Origin: Piper betle
Taxonomy: Eukaryota; Streptophyta; Magnoliopsida; Piperales; Piperaceae
Assembly (NCBI GenBank): GCA_033002965.1
Contig: JAURVB010013882.1
Location: 255,501-319,500, forward strand
DNA: 64,000 nucleotides
Direction of reading: 5' to 3'
Of the stretch, positions 34,418 through 45,851 are shown one piece after another; the first letter of the stretch is position 1; every line of letters begins with the position of its first letter. The translations under genes were made by a program, and so were the position numbers. The notes below the pieces were generated by a model. The model ran no database searches. It worked only from the letters and a program-made list of their open reading frames with translations, and was not told the origin of the DNA.

Positions 34418-37400
34418 TGTAACACCTTGCTGATAGCTATCAACCTAAGAAAGTAACAGACAATTTTGGTGTATAGAGGATGCCTTCCTTTTTTCCTCCC
34501 ATTGCAGACTTGCAGCTCAAACATATATTAATGATAGCTCTAATGCTAAACTTCAAATGTTATGTTTTGGCTACTATAGCACGTATCTGTTGTTTCTCTT
34601 TTGCTTCATTTGGCATTTTCTGTAATCACTGCTAATATGTACAGTCCGGATGAAGTTTGAGAGTTCAATATGCACAAACTTCATATTCTAGGTGTGTGCT
34701 TAGTTACTTGTGATCAAATAGTTCTGCATAACTTTCAACGTAAATCCTTGTTAAAATTTTTGAATGATGAAAATTTACCAAGTTTTGCAAATGGTACTTT
34801 CACAAAACTAATCCCTAATCCCCTGATACCCATTTGAACACTTACCATCTCTGAACTAATTGACTTTTGTTTTATTACAAAAAGTTAATTAGTTGCTGTA
34901 GGACCAAGTCTTTTAGCATCTATTGGTGTGTATCTTTGTTGGGTTTTTCATAATCTGAATTAGATGGTAGGTATGCAAGAGATTTATACATCTGTGTCTA
35001 TGACTCTATGGTCAAGATAACAGATAGGTGTCAGATCTCTTCCTTGGCTGCAACGATGATTGTATATCTTCATTTCTCTCATGGGTCTGGAAATAAAATA
35101 AGAGAAGGACTTCTTCCTTTGGCTAGCCGCAAAAAGCTCTACTTTAAGGTTTAAACTACACTATTTTCCAATCTTAAATCTGTCTTCCTTCCAATTGCAG
35201 CAGAAAATTGTAGCTTCGGTTGAACTTGAACTGTTCTATGTTTTGATCAATCATTATGAACTATTGAGCAGGCTTGCTTCTGACTAGTATTCCATTGTTG
35301 CACTGCTGGAAAATGTTGTTGTGGGTGTCGCCCGTCATTTGTTTAATGCAGAACAGATAAAATAACAAGAAAAATAGTCCATTTGAGCCCAAAGTACTGG
35401 AAATATTTCAATGTCTGTACCAACTTCTTCTTCAATATGTTTGATGATTGCTACCATGGGCGTTAGTAGTAACATCTCTTTTTAATAGAAGTCATAGTCT
35501 AGCTACAGAGCTTCCAACTACTAACTGTTTTTGCATGTCACCACAAGGTAAAATAAATTGCAATCTAATAATGATGGTTTTTTAATGTTGGGCTGAAAAA
35601 GCCATAAATAGTGAGGTAAAAAAATTGATCATGGTGCTATATCTTGAACCTTCTAGAGTTTTGGTAGCTTACCAAATTTAATGCTGTTCGAGAAGAGAAA
35701 AATATTGATGGGTGTTTTATAAAATTAAGTGGTGGTTGAACGATGACGTTGATGATTAATCATTTCCCGTTAAGGCTACACCACAAAATTTTACTTATTT
35801 TTAATTTATTTAAAATGATCAAATTGTACAAAATTATCTTGCACACGGCTAAAATGTGCTTAGTATATACTTAATTGTTTGAATGTGTTATTTAATGTGA
35901 TAGCTTTTGACCAAACATACAACAATTAAATATGGCTTACATTAACACCACTAGTGAAGTTGGCTTTTTTTAATTAACAAAACAATAAGTATCTTCATTA
36001 AATTAAATGGGTATTAATCAAAGTTTGGTCACCATCTCAATAATATATATAGATTGTCTAAGATAAATGATCATGTATTCTAATATATTTCAAACTTGTA
36101 GTACTCTTCCCTTTTGTGGGCCACTTGGAAACAAATGGGTATTAAATAAAGTTTTTGCTGTTAAATGTCACGAAATAATGGTAATTAGGTATTATTTCAC
36201 TTTAATTAAGAGATTCATAGATCTTTTATTTATTAACCAATACAACAAATTGGACCCACTTAAATAAATGAAACCAAAAATCTATCTTTTATTGGCTTAA
36301 CTTAACTTTTAATTGACATTAGATCGAAGAATTACACGTAAAATTTTTTTCCGTACACGAGACAATAAAAATAAGTTATAAACAATAAAAAATATATATT
36401 TGATTATATTTAACTATATTAAATAGATGGCACATCTAATTATTCACAAATTTAATTTTTGTTATTAAGCATGTATTTAGGGATCGGTTCGTATTAGGAG
36501 AAGGGATCTTGTGTAGCAGCTTTTTTATTTACTCTAACATCCACTAAAATGGGGCTATAATTAATTATTTTGATTAATTTTTTCAATCTTAATTAATTGT
36601 ATAAATTATAACCAATAATAAAACTACTTACAACTGCAGTTGTCTTCTGTAGCAAATACTTCAACAAATCCTTTCCCCTCATTGTAGATATAGTTATTTA
36701 TGTTTTTTATTTGAATCTAGAAATATAAACCTACATCTAAAGATTATATTAATTTGTTTTCTATATCCGTATTCAATAAGAATTGGTTAAACCTATATAT
36801 GATAGATTAAATTAACATAATTAATATAAAATTATAATATAAAACATTTTAAAAATATTTTAAAAATATTATCTTAATTAACCCGATCGGATCATCCCAA
36901 AACCAGAATCAAATTCAAATATTTTTTAATATAAACCCGAATCTAATTCGAACTTATTTCAAACAGGATATAAACAAATCCGATACTTGTATGTCCGAAC
37001 CCATCCATACATTCCTGGGAAACACTCAAGGGACAAGTTTTAACACGAGCAGTAACTTTGCATATGCCGATATGATCCGGCCCGTTTAGACCAGACCCGT
37101 TAGACAAATGCGTTATCCTTTTATAAGGTGTGGGACCGCACCTATAATAATGGTCCAATCACAATGAGCTGACTTGGAAGTTTCCACCCAGGCAAGAGCT
37201 GGTCAAAACCCTGCACAAACAATTTACAACAATAAAAAAAATGCACAAGTAAATTGTCTTTAAAAGCTATACACCTTTATCCTTAAAAAAATTATCCTTA
37301 GAAACTTTACTTTTGGGCATCTCAATTCTCAACAATAAAAAAATAAATTTCTTTTTATCAATCAAATATTTAAGAATAAAAAAAGTCAACAAGTAAAATA

Positions 37401-37766
37401 TGTGAGAACTATTAAAATCAAAGAAGCAAGTTTTTAGATAGGATTTATTAAAAAAAAATCGAACAAAATGGGGACGGATCTAAATCGGGTCTCAGCCCAA
37501 CCCAAGAGGGAGGAGGGAAATTTTGATTTTTTTTAGTGAAAAGAGGAGAGATTATAATAATAAGTTGATTAACTAATTAACTAATTAATTAATTAATTAA
37601 TTAAAGAGGGCGTTGAAAACATTGAATATACAGATGAAAGAATAGGCGGGTAAGGTGAGCGCGCCATTCCCAGTCGGCCCACCACCGTCGCCTTCTCCCC
37701 GCCGGCCCATTCGCCGTCCCACTGCCTCTCCCAGATCCGCCGCCGGCGCCGTCCGCCGGAGCTCCG
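34418..37766. other. Intergenic DNA, no gene
   Basis: 3.3 kb without a supported coding region. A TTAA-type microsatellite (attaattaattaattaatt) lies at 37583-37603, shortly before the receptor gene. Confidence 0.6.
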
Positions 37767-37781
37767 ATGACACCCCAATGA
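37767..37781 (+). other. Four-codon upstream ORF overlapping the receptor start
   Basis: ATG ACA CCC CAA TGA. Its stop TGA (37779-37781) overlaps the main ATG (37778-37780), giving an ATGA junction 11 bases downstream of the upstream ATG. Confidence 0.6.
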
Positions 37782-40700
37782 CTGCCCTCCTCGTCCTCCT
37801 CCTCCTTTTTTGCTCGGCGGGGGCGGCGGCGGCGCAGCGGCGGCCGTTGAGCTCCGCCGCGGAGCTTGCCGCGCTCTACTCCCTGCGCGCATCGCTGGGA
37901 CTGCGCGGCCGGGACTGGCCGCGGAAGTCCGACCCATGCGCCGCCTGGGCCGGCGTACGCTGCCGCGACGACGGCCGGGTGGTTGGGCTCGACCTCGCCG
38001 GCCTCCGCCGGACCCGCCTCGGCCGCCGGGACCCGAGGTTCGCCGTCGACGGCCTGCGAAACCTCACCCTCCTCGCCTCTTTCAACGCCTCCGGCTTCCC
38101 CTCCCCGGCGCCATACCGGACTGGTTTGGCGCCGGCGGGGTCCCGGCGCTCGCGGTGCTCGACCTCTCTTCTTGCTCCGTCGCCGGCTCGATACCGCCGG
38201 CGGTCGGCGGTCTCGTTAACCTCGCCTATCTCAACCTCTCCGGCAACTCCATTTCCGGCGGCATCCCGGACCAGCTCTTCGCCGGGCTGGCTTCGCTGGC
38301 CGTGCTCGACTTCTCCGGCAACCGGTTCACCGGCTCAATCCCGTCGTCGTTGCCTTCGGCGGCGAACTTGACGGTGCTCAAACTTGCCGGCAACTTCCTC
38401 GCCGGCTCCATCCCCGCCGCCGTCGGGACGATCGTCGACCTCGCCGTGCTCGACCTCTCCAACAATGGCCTCACCGGCCCGGTCCCGGCGGCGCTCGGCG
38501 ACCTCTCGCGGCTGCGCATCCTCGATCTCGGCCTCAACTCGCTGTCCGGGCCGCTCCCCGCCGACCTCGCCGGCTTGACGAGCCTCCAAACGCTCTCCCT
38601 CGGCCGGAACTCGTTCTCTGGAGGTATCCCCGACGGTCTGTTCCCCCGGTTTTCCCGGTTGCAGGCGCTCGACCTCGCCGGAAATGGATTCTCTGGCGAG
38701 CTCCCGGCGGCGGTTTGGCTGATTCCGGGGTTGGCTTCGGCGGACTTGTCCGGTAACAACTTCACCGGCGGGTTGCCGGAGCGTTCGTCTTTCAATGTCC
38801 CGGCGCTCTTCAATCTGTCTCGGAATCAGTTGTACGGCGCTCTCGAGCTTGCCGAGTTGACGGGGTTCGGGTTCATCGATCTCTCCGACAACTACTTCCA
38901 AGGTATCGTCCCCGGTGCTCGATTGAATGCTTCTCTATCAAACAATTGCTTGCAGAATCAGACGAACCAAAATAACTTGGAAGTTTGCCGATCGTTCTAT
39001 GCGGCGAGGGGGTTGGTGTATGACGACGGTTCGACTCCTCCGATCGGCGCCCCGGAGTCGTCGCCGACGAGGAGGGGAGGAGGAGCAACCGGAATTGGAG
39101 ATATGTGTTGGCGGGGGTGCTCGGAGGGTTTGGGTTCATCCTTCTCATAATGCTGGTAACGGTGCTTTTGCTGCGGAGACAGAGAGCAGGGCGCAGTGAT
39201 CAGAGGGGGTTCGACGTCCAAGCTCCGCCGCCGCCTGCCGGCGGTGATGGTGGAGGTGCTCATTCTCCGGTGGTTCTGATCAGTCGGACGTTCCCCGGCG
39301 ACGTTTATACTTATGAGCAGCTCCTCAGAGCTACCGAAGAGTTTGGTGTGAAGAATCTGATCAAACATGGACAATCCGGCGATCTCTATCTTGGTAAATT
39401 GGAGAACGGAGCTAGTGTAGTTGTCAAGAGAGTAGAGGTGAATTTGGTGGAGAAGGATGGTTACATGGTGGAGTTGGAGCTCTTCAGCCGGCTATCTCAT
39501 GCCAGGTTGGTGCCTTTCCTGGGTCACTGCTTGGAGCAGGAGAATGTGAAGTTCATCGTCTACAAGTACATGCCCAATGGAGACCTTTCCAGTGCTTTCT
39601 ACAGAAAAACCAGGGAGGAAGAAGATGGGCTGCAATCGCTGGATTGGATAACTCGGCTCAAAATAGCTCTGGGTGTTGCCGAGGCTTTGTCCTATCTACA
39701 CCATGAGTGCAACCCCCTCTTGTGCACAGGTATCTCTGCTTCAGTCCAGTTCAGTACATCATTGGAGAATGCCGAGCTAATATGTTCTACTCCTGTCTAT
39801 GTTGGCCTTTTTATTAACTGTAGCATCTGAATAAAAGCTTCCCTTCTTTTTTGATACAGAGATATTCAGGCTAGTAGTATACTTCTTGATGATAAATTTG
39901 AAGTGAGGCTTGGGAGTTTGAGAGGAATTTGTCCTCAGGAAGGGGATGGGCATCAGAGTGTTGTCACCAGATTCTTGCGGTTGTCACAGTAAGTCCATTA
40001 TCATAAACATTGCTTAGCTGATCTATTGTTGCGAAGTTGTTTCCTAAGCAAGTTACCATCTGCTATTAGTCTTGCTTGGATATATTTGATTTTACTTTCT
40101 CAAACTATAGATTATATTGTTCTTGCTTGACGTGTTATGACCTCTTTGGTTAGGGCAAGTGGATCAATCATCAATGTTGGCTTTATCATCCAACTTCTGA
40201 AAGCATAATTTTAAAAAATTGAAAATGAAGCTCATGGTGTCTTGCAGTCTTGCGTTATCTCTTCTTTTCTTAAAGAATCAAATAAGCAGTAACTGTATGT
40301 CAAGAACAGTTTTTGCGCATGCAAAGAAACTTTCATTTTTTTAGTGGCCTTTATAGAGAAGCTAACTGCTGTGGGTTTAAATTTATATTCTGGTGCTTAG
40401 AGTTTTTTTATTTTTTGGTTACAGGACTGCTGACCAAGGTCCATCTGGTATGCTCTCATTTAAGTTTAATTACTTTTGAAGTTAACTTCATTTTTGTTCA
40501 CTTATTTTATGTTGGTTAACACCTAATTTATACCAAAGTTCAGAGTCTAACCTTGTAGAAAATAATTATATATGCGATACGAACATATTTTTGTGTAAAC
40601 TTTACGAAGTGCCATTTTCATGCCCAGTTAAACTTGTAGCTGGTGTCCGATTGAAACTTTTTTCTTAGTAGTTGGACATGTACAAACTCTTTAAGCCTGC

Positions 40701-41847
40701 TAAGGCCTAGAATATGTATTATGATTCAAAGTTTCCAGTAGAAAATATTGTCTACAGCTTTAGTGTTTGTACGTTTGTATTGTGACTAGTTGATTGCTAA
40801 ATGTTTTGTTAGTGTTGTTATTACATTCATTGGTTTAGGCTCTAATGTTTCTCCTGTCCTTGTGTCATATTACTCTGTTAGAGCTTAGAGACATATCTCT
40901 ACTCTTCAAGGCTTCCATCAAACTCTAACACAGGAAATGGGCATTGTCATGAAAAGTGATTAAGTGAACTATGACCTGACTCCGAAGTAAATTTTGATTG
41001 TCAAATGGTAGAGATGATGTACGCATGTCTTTTTGTTGGCTTTGAAGTCTTAATGAACACAGTTATTTACTTAGTTATGGATGAACCTATTTTATAAAAC
41101 TCCTAATCTTCCCCTTTGTTTTTATTAAAATGTAAATCCATGCTCATCTGGATGAAATTATTCTTCTAAGCAAGACCGAAAATAATGTGATCCTTGTCAA
41201 TCCTGTCAGCAGGGTCCTCATCAGCGACCTGTGCTTATGATGTTTACTGCCTGGGGAAGGTGCTACTTGAACTGGTCACTGGAAAGCTTGGGATTAGTGG
41301 ATCTAATGATGCTAGTGTAAATGAATGGTTGGACCAGGTATTACCTTACATCAATATATACAAGAAGGACATGTTGGCAAAGATTGTAGATCCCTCCCTT
41401 ATTGTGGATGAGGATCTGCTTCAGGAGGTATGGGCCATGGCAATAGTGGCAAAATCTTGCCTAAATCCCAAGGCATCAAAACGGCCTCTCACCAGACATG
41501 TTGTCAAGGCCCTGGAGAATCCGCTCAAAATAGTGAGAGAGGACAACAATAATGGTGGCTCGGTGAGGCTAAGAACTACCTCATCTAGAGGTTCCTGGAG
41601 TGCAGCTTTCTTTGGCAGCTGGCGCCACAGTTCTTCGGACTTGGTAGCTCCTGGACCTCCCACCGTCAATAGGGAAGGTAGTAATCTGAGGCAAGTGGGA
41701 AGAACTGGCTCTCATGGAAGTGGTAAGAGTGAGGATTTCCCATCATCACACAAGAGGCTTTCTAAGGAAATCTTTCCTGAACCATCTAATCTGACAATTG
41801 AGCAGGGCGATGCCGAGAGATCTGACGATGACAATTTGCTGGAGTAG
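37778..41847 (+). CDS. LRR receptor-like pseudokinase, At2g16250 type
   Basis: Single-pass plasma-membrane receptor-like protein. Exons: 37778-39729, 39860-39988, 40425-40447, 41213-41847. A signal peptide (MTALLVLLLLFCSAGAAAA) is followed by an LRR N-cap (W-P-R-K-S-D-P-C-A-A-W-A-G-V-R-C), about ten LRRs (LAVLDLSNNGLTGPVPAAL, LRILDLGLNSLSGPLPADL), a transmembrane segment (VLAGVLGGFGFILLIMLV) and a kinase-like domain. The ATP-site lysine is kept (ASVVVKRVEV). The catalytic loop reads HRDIQASSILLDDKFEVRLG, so the loop Lys and Asn are replaced and no DFG follows: a pseudokinase. Three single-base losses break the frame: C runs 38098-38106, G run 39074-39077, C run 39713-39717. Restoring them joins FNASGF to the LRRs, RRGRRSNRNW to the membrane segment and NPP to LVHRD, and gives 913 residues against about 915 recalled for the family. 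The 5' exon is very GC-rich. Confidence 0.9.
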
Positions 41848-42265
41848 TGAACATACTTAACTTGTGATTCTTTGGCAAATAAAAACTTGCGGGCTCCCCA
41901 TTTGAGTGCCTGCTTGTTCCATCTGAGGCTGGAAATTGGAACATTGAGTGGCTAGTTTTGGATATTCTTGCTTCCTTGTTTGCTTAGTTACATCAAGAAA
42001 TTTTCAGTTTGACATTGGAGCCGTTGGCAAAAAAGAGAACACTCCTGTGTTGATGTTGCTGGAGTAGTGAACATACTTACCTTGTGATTCTTTGGTGAAT
42101 AAAAACTTGCGGCCTCCCCATTTGAGTGCCTGCTTGTTCCATCTGAGGGTGGAAATTGGAACATTGAGTGGCTTGTTTTGGATATTCTTGATTCCTTGTT
42201 TGCTTAGTTGCATCAAGAAATTTTCAGCTTGACATTGGAGCCGTTAGCAAAAAAGAGAGCTGATG
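41835..42265 (+). repeat. 220 bp tandem duplication across the receptor stop codon and 3' UTR
   Basis: ggagtagtgaacatactta occurs at 41841 and again at 42061. The following ~200 bases (cttgtgattctttgg, cttgttccatctgagg, gacattggagccgtt) are nearly identical. Copy 1 is about 41835-42054 and copy 2 about 42055-42265. The unit carries the last codons, the TAG stop and an AATAAA-type signal. Confidence 0.95.
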
Positions 42266-42676
42266 GTGTTGCTGGTAATTCCTCTTCTGTCCTTGCTGTG
42301 GTTGCAGTTTTCTCAGTGAAAAGAACTTCATTTTTTTGTAATTGATCAATGATCTTCCTCCCTTAGTTTAATGTAAATGTGCAAATTTTTTGGGGTTCTT
42401 AGATATTACTTGCTTCATGGTTTATATTTTATCCCTTACTGTCACAGGGGTCAGTTTAGGGGATAAATTTTTTCGCCCAAACTGTCACTGTGCGGCGTGT
42501 TTCCCTCCCTGGAAACACCGGCCAACACCACCTCCGCACCCCAATGTGCTGTGGTGCACAGCGGGAAAATCAAAAGAAAAGAAAACAAAGAAAGATAACT
42601 GTCCCCCGAGTGCCGGCAAGCAAATATGGTAAGCACTCACTGGTTGTGAACTAGATCCGAAAAACATACCATGCTG
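42266..42676. other. Intergenic DNA, no gene
   Basis: A GC-richer island at 42450-42610 is open in two frames but shows no domain or splice pattern. Confidence 0.5.
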
Positions 42677-43330
42677 TAACTTTCTTTTTACTGTTTATTA
42701 GATCTTCATATAATTAATTAAAACTAGAATAGAGATTAGAAACACCTTGATCGATGTAATATAGGATGACTATGTCGTTGATTTGCAATTCAAACCTTCC
42801 ATAGTCTTCACAGATCAAAGTTTGATTTCTATAACCAAATTTGTTTTCCACAACTTGTCTCTCTTTTTTTGTAATTCTATAAAATAACATATATACAAAA
42901 ATAATGTGCGAGTTCTCCAAGTCATACTTATCCTTTCTTAAGATTTTGAGAGATTGATCATTTTCTTAACTAATAAAGATATGTATATATCTGGTTATAG
43001 ATTTAAATAATTTAAATCTAAGTAAATATCTACATATAGATTCACTAAAATATTTATGTAACTTTCTTTTACTGTTTATTAGATCTTAATATAATTAATT
43101 AAAACTATAATAGTGATTAGAAATAATTGGATCAATGTAATATAGAACGACTAAGTCTTTGATTTGCTAGATCGAAGTTTGATTTTTAGAACTAAGTTTT
43201 CCACAACCTAACCCTCTATAACATTCATACAAAAATATCCCTTTTTAGGATTTTGAGAGATTTATCTTTTCTTCGTCTTCATATATCTATATATAGATTT
43301 ACATAAAATTTATTAAATATATTTATTTAT
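42677..43330 (+). repeat. AT-rich tandem duplication, two diverged copies
   Basis: aactttctttttactgtttattagatctt at about 42678 recurs at about 43061 (one T shorter), followed in both by ataattaattaaaact, gatcaatgtaatata-like, gatcaaagtttgattt-like and gattttgagagatt blocks in the same order. The second copy is shorter through internal deletions. Confidence 0.8.
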
Positions 43331-43897
43331 ATTTAGATGAGACACACCTACGCTCATACATCTGTTCATACTTTGATTTAAATTTCTTTACAATTGTATT
43401 AAGTAAATATTTCAATGAAAGTTGAAACTTGCTATGATCGTTCGGATCTCGCTCATGATGCCGATTTATGGCATGTAAAATTTCAATTGCTGATATTACC
43501 TGTACGTTATAATTTGTAGCAACTTACTTCACATTGGTCAATTCCTTTTGGAGTGAATATTTCTGTGCTTCACTGCCATGGATACCGTGGCTCTTCAGTT
43601 GAACAGTGAGTATGCATGACTACTGTGAACTAGTCTTATGTAGGCTCTAGTCAAGAGTTTCAGCTTTCTTTTCCCACAAGATTCATGTTCCTGATTTCTT
43701 TTGGGATTAAAACGGAAGGGAGAAAAAAGGCTTCAGATAAGCGTATGGAAGACACCAATGAGTAAGAATTTCTTCCTTACAGCTTGTGTTACTCAAGAAA
43801 GAGGGTTGAAGTACTTTATAATACTCAACATATCTATTTTCTATTGGAAATATATGTTCCCTACTATTTTTTTCACTGCCTCCTCTATCTGATACAT
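43331..43897. other. Intergenic DNA, no gene
   Basis: Nothing recognisable. Confidence 0.55.
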
Positions 43898-44550
43898 GTT
43901 ATAAAAATCGGAATCAGGGTTTAAATCGGTTTTTAAGGGAATCACTAAATCGGATCAAATCGGTTTAAATTGGTCAAATATTAGTTCAGTTAAATTAGTT
44001 AAAATCGATGGGTTATTAATTATATAACATGTCATTTTGATATTATTTTTATATTATGATATATATTATATTTTATGATAGTTTTTTTTATTTTTTAGAT
44101 TTTTTAAAAATTATTTAAAATTAATTATTATTTTTATTACGGGTCGGAATCAGCTTTTAATTACAAAAATGTCACGTGCTATTTCTTCCCCTTTGCCCCC
44201 ATTCTCTCTCCCCGACGTGTCACTCATTCTTCACCTCCGTTTACCGAAGAATGAAAAGATTTTTCTAACGTCTCAAGTCCTAGAAGTGCATGATAAATAC
44301 CACCAAAGTTTAAGATTGCGGAAGAAATTAAGTGAAGTACTCCATATACAAAGTATGGATCATCGCCATCGCCCCTGCCCGATTTGCCCTGCCCCGCCTT
44401 TCTCTGTCGGCCCCGCCCTATCCCCCGCTCATTTTGCCGCTGCCCCAGCCCAATCTGTCCCCCGTCATTGCCCCTGTCACCTCCCATTGCCATTCAGAAT
44501 TGGCTTAACTTAGCCAATTTTGAGTGGAATCGTTGGCCAATTTTTGCAAC
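43898..44550. mobile_element. Inverted-repeat element 3 (AATCGG family), C-rich core
   Basis: The left end is GTTATAAAAATCGG and the right end CCAATTTTTGCAAC (reverse complement GTTGCAAAAATTGG). AATCGG words cluster near both ends. 44028-44175 holds the conserved block (gggttattaattatataaca, taattattatttttattac, cttttaattac, then gctatttcttcccc). 44370-44480 is a C-rich core. It lies in inverse orientation to element 2. The stretch 44215-44365 looks like unrelated DNA placed inside the core. No target duplication is clear. Confidence 0.6.
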
Positions 44551-45581
44551 TCAGATCTAATAATCTATTTTTGGGCTTAAATTTTTGTTTGAATTTAAAA
44601 TTAAAAAAATGTAATTTTTTTTAAAAAGAGTAATTTTGGACATAACACCCTTGTAATGTATGTGTCTTTTCCTATAGTGTAAGACCTCGTCACGCTGTCC
44701 GTGGGACCTGTTTCTTGTCCCACTATTGTCCGTTGTAACCGGGCCTCCCTCGTTTAGATTACTATCCGGCCTTCGATAATATAATAGTCGGCGAGGTACG
44801 CCATTTTATTTTAATATATTATATTCTACCCCGGCTGAAGGAAAACTTTACTATATATTGTACAGAGTGAATATAAAAATTTCATGCTGCATTTTATATT
44901 TTGTATTTTGGATTCTCCCAACCTGTTTGTTATTGATTATCCTATTATTAATTCATCAGCAACGTCTCATTTTCTTGTACGAGCTATTTGACGTGAACTC
45001 TTAGATTAGAAGAACGGTTGGACGAGAGGATGGTTTTGTTTTAGTCAAAAAAATTACAATTAGGTGATTTATGTAAATGATTAAATTTGAATATTATTGA
45101 TATTTCCATATCAATTTTTGATAATACTAAGACATCTCATATATAAGTTATTAAGTTCTCTTATCGATTCGAACTTTGTAAGTTTTTTTTTGTTGAACAT
45201 TTCCTGTACCCACCGGTTCTTAAAGTTGTGGAATTAACATAAAAAGGTCTTCTAAACGCAAATTTATGGGGGGAAATAGAATTAAGTGGATAAATATAGA
45301 TATGATCACGACCTCTTTGTTCTTTCTTTCTTTCTCTCTTGTTGTTCTGTTCTGTTGATAGTTATCTTGAACCCCCAAGCCAGATATGTAAATTTAGTAA
45401 GGTTGAGAACCTGCCCTTGTCTCTCATATTATTAGGAACATTGGATGTATGTCTATTCGATTGATTTATTGGTACATCAATGTACATGCTCAAAACCTAT
45501 ATCATGAATTGATCATATTTCGAAAAGCTTCGACCTCTCGTTTCCATTGCGACGATTGAAGAAGAAGAAGAAGAAGAAGAC
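44551..45581. other. Intergenic DNA, no gene
   Basis: Nothing recognisable apart from a GAA microsatellite at 45558-45580 that runs up to the ATG of the next entry. Confidence 0.5.
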
Positions 45582-45851
45582 ATGGTGGAGGAGGAGCCGG
45601 TTCATCCTTTGAGGGGACTCATTGCCTCCCACTCCCCTCCCCTCCGTGCCCTCGTTGTCCCTTCCGATCGAAGACTACCACCAGGTTTCACTGATCTTTT
45701 CCTCTTCTTCTTCTTTCTTTTTTGGACGTTTGATCAGTTATGTGTTGTAACTACAAGCTGTTTAATGGTGTTGATCAATTTGTGGGTACAGAGCATGTAT
45801 ATGAGCCGGACAAGAGGCGCCTTGTCTCTGGCTTCGCCGGCAACGCTATAT
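45582..45851 (+). pseudogene. 5' fragment of an Xaa-Pro aminopeptidase P gene
   Basis: Exon-1-like sequence 45582-45684 encodes LRGLIASHSPPLRALVVPS, matching the conserved N-terminus of plant aminopeptidase P (cytosolic metallopeptidase that removes an N-terminal residue before proline). A GT-AG intron (45685-45791) sits where the family intron lies after the E-D-Y-H-Q motif. The second piece (45792-45851) still shows DKRRLVSGFAGNA, the counterpart of D-K-R-R-E-F-V-S-G-F. The E-D-Y-H-Q motif is out of frame, codons are lost at the second exon start, and homology ends after G-N-A. No metal-binding or catalytic part follows. A truncated duplicate or a gene relic. Confidence 0.65.

Noticed and set aside
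38226..38901. Long minus-strand open frames opposite the LRR region
   Set aside because: Antisense shadows created by the GC-rich, stop-poor LRR exon.
44169..44513. 114-codon open frame in element 3
   Set aside because: It begins inside the conserved transposon block and crosses into the C-rich core; no domain and no splice context.
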